Of a stretch of 64,000 bases of DNA, positions 29,282-37,856 are shown one piece after another. The notes beneath the pieces are model-generated. The model had not been told where the DNA came from and searched no databases. It was given only the letters and a program-made list of their open reading frames with translations. Made by a program: the position numbers and the translations under genes. This stretch comes from Maricaulis sp036231565 (GTDB taxonomy: Bacteria > Pseudomonadota > Alphaproteobacteria > Caulobacterales > Maricaulaceae): NCBI GenBank assembly GCA_036231565.1, contig JAZAHA010000055.1, positions 62,001 to 126,000 on the forward strand, written 5' to 3'. The first letter of the stretch is position 1. Each line of letters opens with the position of its first letter.

Positions 29282-30241
29282 ATGGCACAACACTTTCTCC
29301 TGTCGGCTCAAGCGCGCACCCTGTCGCTCCGGGATATCTACCGGAACGGCGAGGAGGCCGCATACAAGGCCTTCTGCGCCCTGCGCTGGGCGGAGACGGA
29401 TGGAGAGCCTGTTTGCCCGCGCTGTGGCTGCCTTGAGCCCTACAGCATCACGACAAGACGCAAGTTCAAGTGCCGTGCCTGCTATCATCAGTTCAGCGTC
29501 ACCAGCGGGACCATATTCGCCGCTCGCAAGATGATGTTCATGGACCTGCTCGCGGCGATCTGCATCTTTTCCAATGCCGTCAAAGGCATCAGCGCTCTAC
29601 AGCTGAGCCGGGATCTGGATTGCCAGTACAAGACAGCCTTCGTGCTGGCCCACAAGCTGCGTGAGGCCATGGCATCGGAGTCCGCAGGCGTCCAGCTGTC
29701 AGGCGAAGTCGAGATAGACGGCGCGTATTTCGGTGGTCATATCAGGCCGTCCAACCTGAAAGAGGATCGCGTTGACCGACGCAAGGCAGAGCACCAGACC
29801 GGCACCCGCCGTGTCGTCATCGCCCTGCGCCAGCGTGGAGGCCGTACACTGACGTTCGTGCGGCGCAACGAGCATGAGGGCGTAGGCATTGCCAGACGCA
29901 TCGTGCCGACTGCCAGCAAGCTATTCGCAGACGAGGCCGCGCATTGGGATGATCTGCACCGGTCATTCCCCATGGGCCGCATCAACCACTCACAGGCCTA
30001 CAGCCTGCACGGCAAGCACACGAACAACGTGGAAAGCTACTTCTCTCGCCTGCGCCGCATGGTGCGAGGTCAGCACCACCACGTCAGCCCGAAATACCTG
30101 CACCAGTACGCCACCGAGGCGGCATTCAAGGAAGATCATCGCAGGCTGGCCAACGGTGCCATGGCGCACCGCACGTTGGGCCTAGCAATGGCCTCGCCAG
30201 TCAGTCGCGATTGGGCTGGATATTGGCAGCGCGCGGGGTAG
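29282..30241 (+). CDS. IS1595-family transposase (ISXO2-like DDE)
   Basis: A 319-residue transposase. The N-terminal zinc ribbon has CPRCGC and CRACYHQF (about residues 41-63). The ISXO2-like catalytic domain follows with EVEIDGAYFGG (first Asp near 151), SKLFADEAAHWDDL (second Asp) and HTNNVESYFSRLRRM, where Asn-Glu ends the triad. It moves DNA bounded by the terminal repeats described here. The reading frame is intact, so the element may still be active. ATG with weak ribosome site. Confidence 0.93.
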   Translation: MAQHFLLSAQARTLSLRDIYRNGEEAAYKAFCALRWAETDGEPVCPRCGCLEPYSITTRRKFKCRACYHQFSVTSGTIFAARKMMFMDLLAAICIFSNAVKGISALQLSRDLDCQYKTAFVLAHKLREAMASESAGVQLSGEVEIDGAYFGGHIRPSNLKEDRVDRRKAEHQTGTRRVVIALRQRGGRTLTFVRRNEHEGVGIARRIVPTASKLFADEAAHWDDLHRSFPMGRINHSQAYSLHGKHTNNVESYFSRLRRMVRGQHHHVSPKYLHQYATEAAFKEDHRRLANGAMAHRTLGLAMASPVSRDWAGYWQRAG

Positions 30242-30299
30242 CACGGCATAATGCCTGCACCTTGGGGTGAGTCGCTCCGAGCAGAGGGGCGAGTGCGCG

Positions 30300-30794
30300 A
30301 TGATAGACCTTCCGGGCACAATCAAGTCTGCGGGCGACCTGCTGGGGAGAGCCAAGGAGGCTGCAATCGGTCATGAAGTCAGCGCCCAAATTGCTGAGTT
30401 CCTGCCGATTGTCTACGAGGCCCAGCGAGCGGCGATAGACACCCAGCAACGCGAGGCGGCGCTTGTTGAGCAAGTGGCTGAACTTAAAACAAAGATAGCC
30501 AAACTGGAACAATGGTCGGCACGCGCAGAGCAATACGTCCTTAAGCCAGTCGGGGCGGGCACGACCGCATATGTGCCCAAGGGTCCTGTAAGCTCGGAAA
30601 CTCCACCACACATGCTTTGCGCAAACTGCTTCCACGATGGAAAGCAGTCGATACTCCAAGCGACCGGAAAAGTGCTCAACGGTGGGTACGCTCATCAGTG
30701 CCCGTCCTGCGGTAGTGAGATCGGTGTCGGAGAGGCGCCAGTCAGGAAGCCCATCAGGAGCAAAAGACCGCGCCGCTCTTGGCTTGAACGCTAG
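30300..30794 (+). CDS. IS passenger: zinc-ribbon protein of unknown function
   Basis: A 164-residue protein. The N-terminal half is helical with coiled-coil character (EAQRAAIDTQQREAALVEQV). The C-terminal half has two cysteine pairs, MLCANCFHDGK and HQCPSCGSE, spaced like a zinc ribbon, and ends in a basic tail (RSKRPRRSWLER). Similar short proteins with a coiled coil and zinc ribbon are common as phage or plasmid hypotheticals. It follows the transposase by 58 nt on the same strand inside the IS1595 element. Confidence 0.6.
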   Translation: MIDLPGTIKSAGDLLGRAKEAAIGHEVSAQIAEFLPIVYEAQRAAIDTQQREAALVEQVAELKTKIAKLEQWSARAEQYVLKPVGAGTTAYVPKGPVSSETPPHMLCANCFHDGKQSILQATGKVLNGGYAHQCPSCGSEIGVGEAPVRKPIRSKRPRRSWLER

Positions 30795-30799
30795 CCTCA

Positions 30800-31138
30800 C
30801 TACGCGAACGGATCGGACAAACGCACCGCGTCCTCGCGCTCTCGGCGTCGTATCCGCTTGGCCACGTCTTTGACCTTGAGCCGCAGCGTTCGCATGCGCT
30901 CGTCGTCAGCCTCCCAGCCCTTGATACGGCATATCTCCCGAGCCACAGCAACATTGCCGTCGAACCCAGCACGCCAAGCATCACACACCAGAGCCATAAG
31001 CTCACCGCGCCCAAACTCTTGCGGTCCAGTGCGCTCGACACCAAGCACACCCAGGGCGCCCTCAACAAAGCGCAGATCACGCTGAGCCGCTCGTATCGTC
31101 GCCCGCAACTCTTCCCGCTTCATCAACAGTTCTCGCAT
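30800..31138 (-). CDS. IS passenger: hypothetical 112-residue protein
   Basis: Not recognised. Helical and highly charged, with an Arg-rich C-terminal half (VKDVAKRIRRREREDAVRL). The segment FGRGELMALVCDAWRAGFDG could be a small alpha-helical domain. The ATG at 31136-31138 follows TTTGGGG closely; a second ATG at 31121-31123 is an alternative. Convergent with the zinc-ribbon gene, 5 nt apart. It sits just inside the right terminal repeat. A DNA-binding role is only a guess from the basic tail. Confidence 0.5.
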   Translation of the reverse strand: MRELLMKREELRATIRAAQRDLRFVEGALGVLGVERTGPQEFGRGELMALVCDAWRAGFDGNVAVAREICRIKGWEADDERMRTLRLKVKDVAKRIRRREREDAVRLSDPFA

Positions 31139-31181
31139 CCCCAAAGCATGCCAGCACAAGCCCACAAACACAGCCCGCCAA

Positions 31182-31206
31182 CTTGGTGCCGTTGATACAT
31201 AAAGCC
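31182..31206 (-). repeat. Right terminal inverted repeat of the IS1595 element
   Basis: Its reverse complement begins GGCTTTATGTATCA and shares CACCAAG with the left repeat. Confidence 0.82.
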
Positions 31207-31479
31207 GGGAATACCGGCCAGGATCGAGGTTCGTCCGCGGCCTGCGGCCGCCCCCCTTCGACCCCTCCTTCGCCAAGGCGAAGAAGGGGCCACTTCCCCA
31301 CTCGCGTGGGGAAGAAAGAGCGGCACGCGCTGAACCCTTTCCTCCCTCTCCCCGGGGTGAGGGATCGAGGGAGAGGGGGAAGACACCGGCCTGGAAGGGC
31401 TGAAACCCGGCTTTCCCCCTCGTCCGCCCCTGCGGGGCACCTTCTCCCCGAGGGAGAAGGGGGAGCGTCGCCGCTCCGG
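31207..31479. repeat. Repeat-filled spacer right of the IS element
   Basis: No gene is supported here. It begins with the right copy of GGAATACC (31208-31215). The right part of composite element copy 2 follows at 31251-31318 (CCCCTTCGACCCCTCCTTCG ... GTGGGGAAGAAAG), matching 32541-32606. An inverted copy of the 45-bp palindromic unit of 20196-20240 lies at 31416-31462. Confidence 0.75.
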
Positions 31480-32169
31480 CTATGCCGTCTCTCGCCGCCA
31501 CGCCTTCGGCTCACCCATGATCAGCAGCCACAGGCAGGTGCCGATCTCGGCGAAGGAAGACGGCGTGCCGGCAATCGTGCTGAGGAGACTGTCCGAATAG
31601 CCGCTCATGAAGAGCGGGCCGGCGAACTCGATCAGGAAGCCGATACAGCTGAACATCAACAGGAAGCCGAGGATGTGTGGCAGCAGGCCCGAGCGCCAGC
31701 CCAGCCAGCCCAGCGGGAAAAGCCACAACCCCCAGAAAATCGAGGCGAGATTCGTGTAGCGGAAATAGGTCTCCATTCGCACCAGCGCCTGCGCCCCCGC
31801 ATCGGCAGCCAGGGCGCCGTCGGTGCCGGCCAGATCGAGCAGGGCCAGCTTTTCGCCCAGGGCCAGGAAGGTCATCGGCACACTCGCCAGCGCAAACAGC
31901 ACCATCAGCCGCGCCGCGGTCGCACCATGAGGCGCCAGGATGCGATAGAGCACGACCGGCAGGGCGAGATAGATCACATAGGCCGTCAGCCCGACGCAGA
32001 TCCCGGCGGCAAACAGGGCACGATTGTCACGGATCAGCGCCAGCATCCGCTCGGGATCGTTCATGTCGGTCACCTGAGAGGGCACATAGATCAGGCTGAA
32101 AATCCCGGTCAGCACGAGCAGGAGATACAGCAGGCCGGCCAGTCTGCCGTCGGATAGTCGAAGGGTCAT
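31480..32169 (-). CDS. DUF4386 family membrane protein
   Basis: A 229-residue integral membrane protein with six predicted spans. The DUF4386 pattern is visible: GRLAGLLYLLLVLTGIFSLI at the start, then IRDNRALFAAGICVGL, a central LASIFWGLWLFPLGWLGWRS and LLPHILGFLLMFSCIGFLIE. Function unknown. The ATG at 32167-32169 has GGAG 10 nt upstream; a TTG six codons earlier is a less likely start. Confidence 0.88.
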   Translation of the reverse strand: MTLRLSDGRLAGLLYLLLVLTGIFSLIYVPSQVTDMNDPERMLALIRDNRALFAAGICVGLTAYVIYLALPVVLYRILAPHGATAARLMVLFALASVPMTFLALGEKLALLDLAGTDGALAADAGAQALVRMETYFRYTNLASIFWGLWLFPLGWLGWRSGLLPHILGFLLMFSCIGFLIEFAGPLFMSGYSDSLLSTIAGTPSSFAEIGTCLWLLIMGEPKAWRRETA

Positions 32170-32621
32170 CAATACGCTCCGGTACAAGGGGTGGATATTG
32201 GCCTCCAGCCTCCACCCGTGCGCGAAGATGGTCTAGCCGATTTGAAAATCGGCCATGTCGATCGGCGAAATCGGGGCTGGAACTGCCGGGAAAACACCGA
32301 TCCGCTCCCCCCGGCCCTGTGCCGGCGCCCGGGGGATCTTCGCGAGTACGCCGTGCCACAACAGGCTGCGCATGCCAGACCCCGGCACAAGGCCGGGGAA
32401 AATGGCGTGGGAGGATGCGGGGAGCACGATACTTTCCTCCCCATTCATGGGGAGGGGGACCCGTGAAACGGGGGAGGGGCCGCCGCGTCAGCGGCGGAGT
32501 GGTGGCGCTTGTCTGTGCTGCTTTCTGGCGCTGCGCACCACCCCTTCGACCCCTCCTTCGCCAAGGCGAAGAAGGGGCCACTTCCCCACGCGCGTGGGGA
32601 AGAAAGAACGGGAAGCCGCCG
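32170..32621. repeat. Gap with composite intergenic element copy 3
   Basis: No gene is supported in these 452 bases. Composite element copy 3 spans 32433-32606: TTTCCTCCCCATTCATGGGG at the left, a CGCCGCG..GCGGCGG middle, and CCACTTCCCCACGCGCGTGG with GGAAGAAAG at the right. It is uninterrupted and so shows what copy 2 looked like before the IS insertion. A shorter hairpin CCCCGGCACAAGGCCGGGG lies near 32381-32400. Confidence 0.8.
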
Positions 32622-33146
32622 TTATTCCGCGCTGGCGAGGGCCGCTTTCTTGACGCCGGCGGCGAGGGTCTCGAACACGAATTCCGAGGTCGAGCCGGAC
32701 ATGCGCAGCACCTGGGTGGGCAGATTGTTGGAGATCAGCACCAGGTCGGGCTTGCCGTCATTGATCACATTCTGGCCGCCGATCCACCAGTTATTGGTGG
32801 AGGAATAGGAGCCCTGGGCCAGGTAGAGCGTAATCGGCGCCGCATTGGAGAAGGCCACCGTGACGCCGAACATGAAGTTCAGCTCGTCCGGCGTGCCGCC
32901 ACCGCCCTTGGGCGCGTATTCATGATACTCGCCGCCGGCCAGGCTGTTGAATTTCTGCGCCACGGCATCGGATTTCTTGCGGCCGCAATTGACCGTGATC
33001 TCCCAGACGCCACTGCCCTTGTTCTTGGCCGTCGGGCCTGACTCATAGGGCTGTCCGTCGGTGATCACGAAGGTGCCGTCGATATAGCTGATGCTCTCGA
33101 TCTGGTCGGATTCGAGCGTCACGGTGTTGGAATGGGAAGAAGTCAT
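32622..33146 (-). CDS. Hypothetical 174-residue beta-rich protein
   Basis: Not recognised. It is soluble, with no signal peptide, and looks beta-rich: ESISYIDGTFVITDGQPYES, GSGVWEITVNCGRKKSD, a glycine run (APKGGGG) and FMFGVTVAFSNAAPITLYLA. Many Ser, Thr and Asn residues and an NNWWIGG motif suggest a carbohydrate- or membrane-facing beta sandwich, but that is inference. It follows the serine dehydratase gene on the same strand after a 117-bp AT-rich spacer, so it probably has its own promoter. Repeats lie directly downstream. Confidence 0.65.
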   Translation of the reverse strand: MTSSHSNTVTLESDQIESISYIDGTFVITDGQPYESGPTAKNKGSGVWEITVNCGRKKSDAVAQKFNSLAGGEYHEYAPKGGGGTPDELNFMFGVTVAFSNAAPITLYLAQGSYSSTNNWWIGGQNVINDGKPDLVLISNNLPTQVLRMSGSTSEFVFETLAAGVKKAALASAE

Positions 33147-33263
33147 CTCGTTCGCCTTTTCATTTCTGACAATCAGAAGAGGGGGAATGCGAACTACACA
33201 CCCGGAGCGGGCCGGGTTGCATGATGCTACTATAAATTATTCCCGTTCACAACGAATCAGCTC

Positions 33264-34643
33264 TCAGCAATAGACGACATTCACGGCGAGACCGCCCTTC
33301 GAGGTCTCCTTGTACTTTTCCTGCATGTCCTCGCCGGTCTGGCGCATCGTCTCGATGACCTGGTCGAGCGAGACCTTCATGTCGGCGGAGGTGGCGCGCA
33401 GGGCAAGACGCGCCGCGTCGATCGCCTTGATGGCGCCGATGGCATTGCGCTCGATACAGGGGATCTGCACCAGACCGCCGACCGGATCGCAGGTCAGGCC
33501 CAGATTATGCTCCATGCCGATCTCGGCGGCGTCCTCGATCTGGTGATTGTTGGCGCCCATGGCCGCGGCCAGGGCCGCCGCTGCCATCGAACAGGCCACG
33601 CCGACCTCCCCCTGGCAGCCGGCCTCGGCGCCGGAGATGGAGGCATTCTTCTTGTAGAGCGAGCCGATGGCCGCGGCGGTCAGGAAGAAACGCTGCAGCG
33701 CCTCCTCATCGTCCGGGTCGCGGTGATACTTGTCGAAATAGCGGGCCACGGCGGGGATGATGCCGGCCGCGCCATTGGTCGGCGCGGTGACGACGCGGCC
33801 GCCGGCGGCGTTTTCCTCGTTCACGGCCATCGCCCACAGATTGATCCAGTCCATCGGGGCGAGGGGGTCCTTTTCCGGGCTGACCGGATTGGCCAGGATG
33901 TCGCGATGCATTTTCGGTGCGCGCCGCTTGACGCCCAGCCCGCCGGGCAGCACACCGTCCTCGGTGAGGCCGCGATCGATACAATCCTCCATCGCGCGCC
34001 ACAGGCCCTCGATGCCGGCGCGGATCGTGTCCTCGGGCAGGAAGGTGCGCTCGTTGGCCAGCATGATGCGGTGGATCGACAGGCCTTCGCGTTCGCCGAT
34101 CTCCAGCAGTTCGGCCGCGGAGTTGAAGGGGAAGGGCTCGCCCTCCTTTACGTCAGCCGCCGAATTGCGCCCGGCCTCGTGCTCGTCGATCACGAAACCG
34201 CCGCCGATGGAATACCAGATCTCCTCGCGCACGACATCGCCGTGCTGGTCATAGGCAAAGAATTTCAGCGCGTTGGAGTGGAAGGGCAGGCGCACATCGC
34301 CGCGAAAATCCAGATCGCTCTTTTCCTCGAAGGCGATCTGTTGGCCATTGGCCAGTTTCAGCGTCTTCTCGCTGCGGATCCGGGCCAGCCGGTCCGGAAT
34401 TGTGTCCGGATCGATCCTGGCCGGGTCGCTGCCCTCCAGGCCCAGCAGCACAGCCGTATCGGTGCCATGGCCCAGACCGGTCAGTGCGAGCGAGCCATAG
34501 AGCTCGGTCTTCAGACGGGCGACACTGCCGCCATCGGCCAGGCAGCGCTCGACAAAGATTTTCGCGGCCTTCATCGGCCCGACCGTATGCGAGCTGGACG
34601 GACCGACACCGATCTTGAACAGGTCGAAGACACCGAAATGCAT
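33264..34643 (-). CDS. sdaA: L-serine ammonia-lyase (iron-sulfur dependent, single chain)
   Basis: A 459-residue SdaA-type enzyme that deaminates L-serine to pyruvate. The N-terminal beta domain starts FDLFKIGVGPSSSHTVGPMK. The alpha domain holds the Fe-S cysteines in GCQGEVGVACSMAAAALAAA and LTCDPVGGLVQIPCIERN. The extreme C-terminus ends VNVVYC; in this family a C-terminal cysteine can occupy the active site as a plug. AAGGAG ribosome site 9 nt upstream. Cytosolic, oxygen-sensitive. Confidence 0.95.
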   Translation of the reverse strand: MHFGVFDLFKIGVGPSSSHTVGPMKAAKIFVERCLADGGSVARLKTELYGSLALTGLGHGTDTAVLLGLEGSDPARIDPDTIPDRLARIRSEKTLKLANGQQIAFEEKSDLDFRGDVRLPFHSNALKFFAYDQHGDVVREEIWYSIGGGFVIDEHEAGRNSAADVKEGEPFPFNSAAELLEIGEREGLSIHRIMLANERTFLPEDTIRAGIEGLWRAMEDCIDRGLTEDGVLPGGLGVKRRAPKMHRDILANPVSPEKDPLAPMDWINLWAMAVNEENAAGGRVVTAPTNGAAGIIPAVARYFDKYHRDPDDEEALQRFFLTAAAIGSLYKKNASISGAEAGCQGEVGVACSMAAAALAAAMGANNHQIEDAAEIGMEHNLGLTCDPVGGLVQIPCIERNAIGAIKAIDAARLALRATSADMKVSLDQVIETMRQTGEDMQEKYKETSKGGLAVNVVYC

Positions 34644-34751
34644 GGCGCGAACTCCTTGAAACCGCTGCGGGGTTGATCAGCGGGCGACGGGAAACTAGTC
34701 GGCCTTGAAGACACGCGAAACCCCGTTTCGCCATTGCCGCAATGCCTGCGA

Positions 34752-35426
34752 TCAGGCCGGTGCCAGGGTGCGTTCGCAGATTTCACGGATCTCGGCGAGC
34801 CACAGGCTCTCATCCGTCTTCACCGGGTCGGCCAGGAGGCGATAGCGCATGGCGCTCCAGACCAGGAAAATCAGCATGCGCACGCGTTCCGGTGCCGGCT
34901 GCGGCACCAGGTCCTCCCAGCCCGCCACGGCATCGCACCACACACCGGCCAGCGCATCGAAGGCGCGCTGATGATGTTCCGGCGCGGCAATCTGGGCTTC
35001 CAGATAGTGCATGTCGGTGTCGAAGAAGGCCGCATCGCCATCGGCGGCACAGGTGATCGTCACCAACCGGGCCAGCTGCTCGCGCCAGGGGCCGTGTCCG
35101 GCTTCGACGACCTGTTCGCGGATCCGCGCGCGCAGCGTGTCCATGACATGGCGGACATAGCCGGAATGCAGGGCCGCCTTGTTGGGAAAATATTCGTAGA
35201 TCGTGCCGATGGCGAAGCCGGATTCGTCGGCCAGCGCCCGCATGGTCAGCGCGTCCGGACCGTCGCGCCGCCAAATCCGAACATAGGCGTCATAGATCGC
35301 CTGGACGGTGAAGCGGGCGCGCGCCTGGACCGGGCGTTTTCGCGGGCGGGGCAGGGCATCTGCTGCCGGCGTGCGCGCGGTCGACAAATCCGAACCCCGC
35401 GCGGGCCGCGACCTGCTATCACTCAT
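34752..35426 (-). CDS. TetR/AcrR-family regulator
   Basis: A 224-residue regulator with an HTH at about residues 37-85: RFTVQAIYDAYVRIW, ALTMRALADESGFAIGTIYE and YFPNKAALHSGYV. A helical ligand domain follows. It is divergent from the DUF2855 gene with only 35 bp between the starts, so a site between them would control both. Basic leader (RPRKRPVQARAR) before the HTH. Confidence 0.9.
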   Translation of the reverse strand: MSDSRSRPARGSDLSTARTPAADALPRPRKRPVQARARFTVQAIYDAYVRIWRRDGPDALTMRALADESGFAIGTIYEYFPNKAALHSGYVRHVMDTLRARIREQVVEAGHGPWREQLARLVTITCAADGDAAFFDTDMHYLEAQIAAPEHHQRAFDALAGVWCDAVAGWEDLVPQPAPERVRMLIFLVWSAMRYRLLADPVKTDESLWLAEIREICERTLAPA

Positions 35427-35461
35427 GGCACATCTTCCACTTCCCGACCGGCAGGACCGAT

Positions 35462-36550
35462 ATGAGCGAGTATACCCGTCTTCTCACCGACAAGGGCGAT
35501 CTTGGCAGCACCCGTCTGGAAACCGGTCCCGTACCGCAGGCCGGACCGGGCGAGATCGTGCTGAAACTCGACCGTTTCTCGCTGACGACCAACAATATCA
35601 CCTATGCCGCTTTCGGCGATGCCATGCAGTACTGGCATTTCTTCCCGACCGGTCAGGAAGGCTGGGGACATATGCCGGTCTGGGGTTTTGCCGATATTGT
35701 CGCTTCAGACATTCCCGGTCTGGAAGCCGGCGAGCGCTTCTACGGCTATTTCCCCATCGCCAGCCATGTCGTGATGAAGCCGGAGCGGATTTCCGAGCGC
35801 GGCTTCTATGACGGCGCGGAACACCGCCAGGCGCTGGTTTCTGCCTATAACCAGTATACGCGCTGCAGCGCCGATACGGTCTATGTGCCCGAGCGCGAGG
35901 CTTTCCAGGCGCTCTACCGGCCGCTCTTCATCACCTCCTTCATGCTGGCCGATTATCTGGTCGACAACGACTTCTTCGGCGCGCGCCAGCTGATCATCTC
36001 CAGCGCCTCGAGCAAGACCGCCTATGGCACCGCCTTCTGCCTCGGCGCGGACCGCATCCAGGCGACCGGCCTGACCTCGCCGCGCAATGCCGCCTATGTC
36101 GAGGGGCTGGGCTGTTATGATGGTGTGGTGGCCTATGGCGATGTCGAAAGCCTGGATGCCGGCACACCGGCCATCTATGTCGATTTTTCCGGCGACAATG
36201 GCCTGCGCGAGCGTATCCACCGGCATTTCGGCGACAATCTCGTGCATGACTGTTTTGCCGGCTCGGCCGCCAATACCGATTTCATCGGCGAGCAGGATCT
36301 GCCCGGACCCAAGCCGGTCTTCTATTTCGCGCCCAACCAGATCAAGAAGCGCAACAAGGACTGGGGACCGGCCGAAGTCACTCGCCGCTACAACCAGGCC
36401 GAGTCGGACTTCTTCATCCATCTCGACAGCGCCAGCCCGGCCTGGGTCAGTCTCGACGAAGCCAGGGGCTTCGCCGGCGCCCAGGCCGTCATCGCCGATC
36501 TCGCAGCCAATGGCGGCGATCCGGCCACGGGCCATGTGATCGCGCTCTAG
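35462..36550 (+). CDS. DUF2855 family protein (MDR-fold-like)
   Basis: A 362-residue DUF2855 protein. Such proteins resemble medium-chain reductases without the metal sites: KLDRFSLTTNNITYAAFGDA, WGFADIVASDIPGLEAGERF, then LIISSASSKTAYGTAFCL as the nucleotide-binding part and HDCFAGSAANTDFIGEQDL. Some relatives occur with toluene or ketone metabolism genes, but the reaction is unknown. The neighbouring divergent TetR regulator probably controls it. Confidence 0.87.
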   Translation: MSEYTRLLTDKGDLGSTRLETGPVPQAGPGEIVLKLDRFSLTTNNITYAAFGDAMQYWHFFPTGQEGWGHMPVWGFADIVASDIPGLEAGERFYGYFPIASHVVMKPERISERGFYDGAEHRQALVSAYNQYTRCSADTVYVPEREAFQALYRPLFITSFMLADYLVDNDFFGARQLIISSASSKTAYGTAFCLGADRIQATGLTSPRNAAYVEGLGCYDGVVAYGDVESLDAGTPAIYVDFSGDNGLRERIHRHFGDNLVHDCFAGSAANTDFIGEQDLPGPKPVFYFAPNQIKKRNKDWGPAEVTRRYNQAESDFFIHLDSASPAWVSLDEARGFAGAQAVIADLAANGGDPATGHVIAL

Positions 36551-36581
36551 CGCGATCCCGCCCTTGATGGGGCGAGGCGGC

Positions 36582-36603
36582 AAAAAGGCGGCTTATCCCC
36601 GCC
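36582..36603 (-). terminator. Terminator of the kynA-kynU operon
   Basis: On the minus strand GGCGG, a short loop and CCGCC are followed by TTTTT (36582-36586). The hairpin overlaps the kynU stop codon region. Confidence 0.55.
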
Positions 36604-37838
36604 TAGGTCACGGCAGCACGGGCGTGGAAGTGCGGTTTATCCCACGCTCGCGTCGCCATGATATCCTGCAGAATTTCGACGGCCTGCCACACATCCTCGT
36701 GGCTGACATAAAGCGGGGTGAAACCGAAACGCATGATGCCCGGGTCGCGGTAATCGCCGATCACACCGCGATCGATCAGGGCCTGGACGATCGGATAGCC
36801 GTGTTCATGGGTGAAGGAGACCTGGCTGCCGCGGATCGCGGCATCGCGCGGACTGGCGAGGGTAAAACCGTGCCCGTCCAGACGGGCCTCGACCTGCTCG
36901 ATGAAAAGGTCACACAATGCGACAGATTTGGTGCGGATATGGGTCATCTGTGTATCCGCAAAGATGTCCAGACCGCACTCCAGTGAGGCCATTGCGAGAA
37001 TGCTCGGCGAGGAGCATCTGAACCGGTCAATGCCGGGCGCCGGCTCATATATGTCACTGAAATCAAACGGCCGCGCATGGCCCAGCCAGCCGCTGAGCAC
37101 CGGCATGACACGGTCCTGGTGCCGCTCGGCGACAAAAATGAAAGCCGGCGCACCCGGTCCGCCATTGAGATATTTATAGCCGCAGCCCACCGCGAAATCG
37201 GCATTGCAGGCATTCAGGTCGATCGGCAGGGCCCCGGCCGAGTGGCACAGATCCCAGATCACCAGCACGCCCCTGTCCTGGGCTGCCCGCGTGATCGCCT
37301 GCATGTCGTGCAGGTAGCCGGTCTTGTAGTGCGCCTGGGTGATCAGCAGGGCGGCGACGCTCTCATCGAGCGCATCAACCAGGTCTTCCGTCGCCACCAG
37401 CCTGTGTTCCACCCGGCCGCCGGAGGCCGCGGCCAGCCCCTGCATCATGTAGACATTGGTCGGGAAATTGCCGGTCTCGGACAGGATGACAGACCGGTCG
37501 GGCTGTAATTGAATGCAGGCCGACAGGGCCTTGAAAATATTGATCGACGTCGAATCGGCGACGACAACTTCCTCCGGCTTCGCGCCGATCAGCGGAGCGA
37601 TCTTGCCGCCCAGCCGGCGCGGCATGTCCATCCAGTGATTGGTGTTCCAGGAGCGGATCAGATCCCGGCCCCATTCGCGTTCGACCACATCGGCCATCCG
37701 CGCCGCCGCAGCCTTCGGCCGGGCGCCCAGCGAATTGCCGTCCAGATAGATCACCCCGTCAGGCAGGTCGAACCGGTCGCGGAAACCGCGCAGCGGATCG
37801 GCGGCATCGAGGGCGCGGACGTCTTCGAGCGTTTTCAT
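36603..37838 (-). CDS. kynU: Kynureninase
   Basis: A 411-residue PLP enzyme that cleaves kynurenine to anthranilate and alanine. Marks: GVIYLDGNSLGARP at 28-42, STSINIFKALSA (phosphate contact), WDLCHSAGALPIDL with the cofactor Asp, and the Schiff-base lysine near 222 in GCGYKYLNGGPG. It lies 18 nt after the dioxygenase gene, on the same strand. The operon lacks a kynurenine formamidase gene (kynB), which must be elsewhere or replaced. Confidence 0.95.
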   Translation of the reverse strand: MKTLEDVRALDAADPLRGFRDRFDLPDGVIYLDGNSLGARPKAAAARMADVVEREWGRDLIRSWNTNHWMDMPRRLGGKIAPLIGAKPEEVVVADSTSINIFKALSACIQLQPDRSVILSETGNFPTNVYMMQGLAAASGGRVEHRLVATEDLVDALDESVAALLITQAHYKTGYLHDMQAITRAAQDRGVLVIWDLCHSAGALPIDLNACNADFAVGCGYKYLNGGPGAPAFIFVAERHQDRVMPVLSGWLGHARPFDFSDIYEPAPGIDRFRCSSPSILAMASLECGLDIFADTQMTHIRTKSVALCDLFIEQVEARLDGHGFTLASPRDAAIRGSQVSFTHEHGYPIVQALIDRGVIGDYRDPGIMRFGFTPLYVSHEDVWQAVEILQDIMATRAWDKPHFHARAAVT

Positions 37839-37856
37839 GTGAGGCCTCGTGAAGCT

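Larger units (their letters stand above)
28233..31206 (+). mobile_element. IS1595-family insertion element with passenger genes
   Basis: Terminal inverted repeats define the element, about 2974 bp. Both ends begin GGCYTTATGTATCA; over the first 25 bases the left end (28233-28257) and the reverse complement of the right end (31182-31206) agree at 21. The direct repeat GGAATACC lies next to both ends (28225-28232 and 31208-31215) with one extra G at 31207; 8-bp duplications are usual for IS1595. Inside are the transposase and four other genes. It interrupts copy 2 of the composite intergenic repeat. Base composition of the first passenger gene is lower than the surroundings. Confidence 0.82.

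Noticed and set aside
30300..30794. The zinc-ribbon passenger as a TnpB/IscB-type nuclease
   Set aside because: Too short and lacking RuvC or HNH motifs; only a ribbon and a coiled coil are seen.
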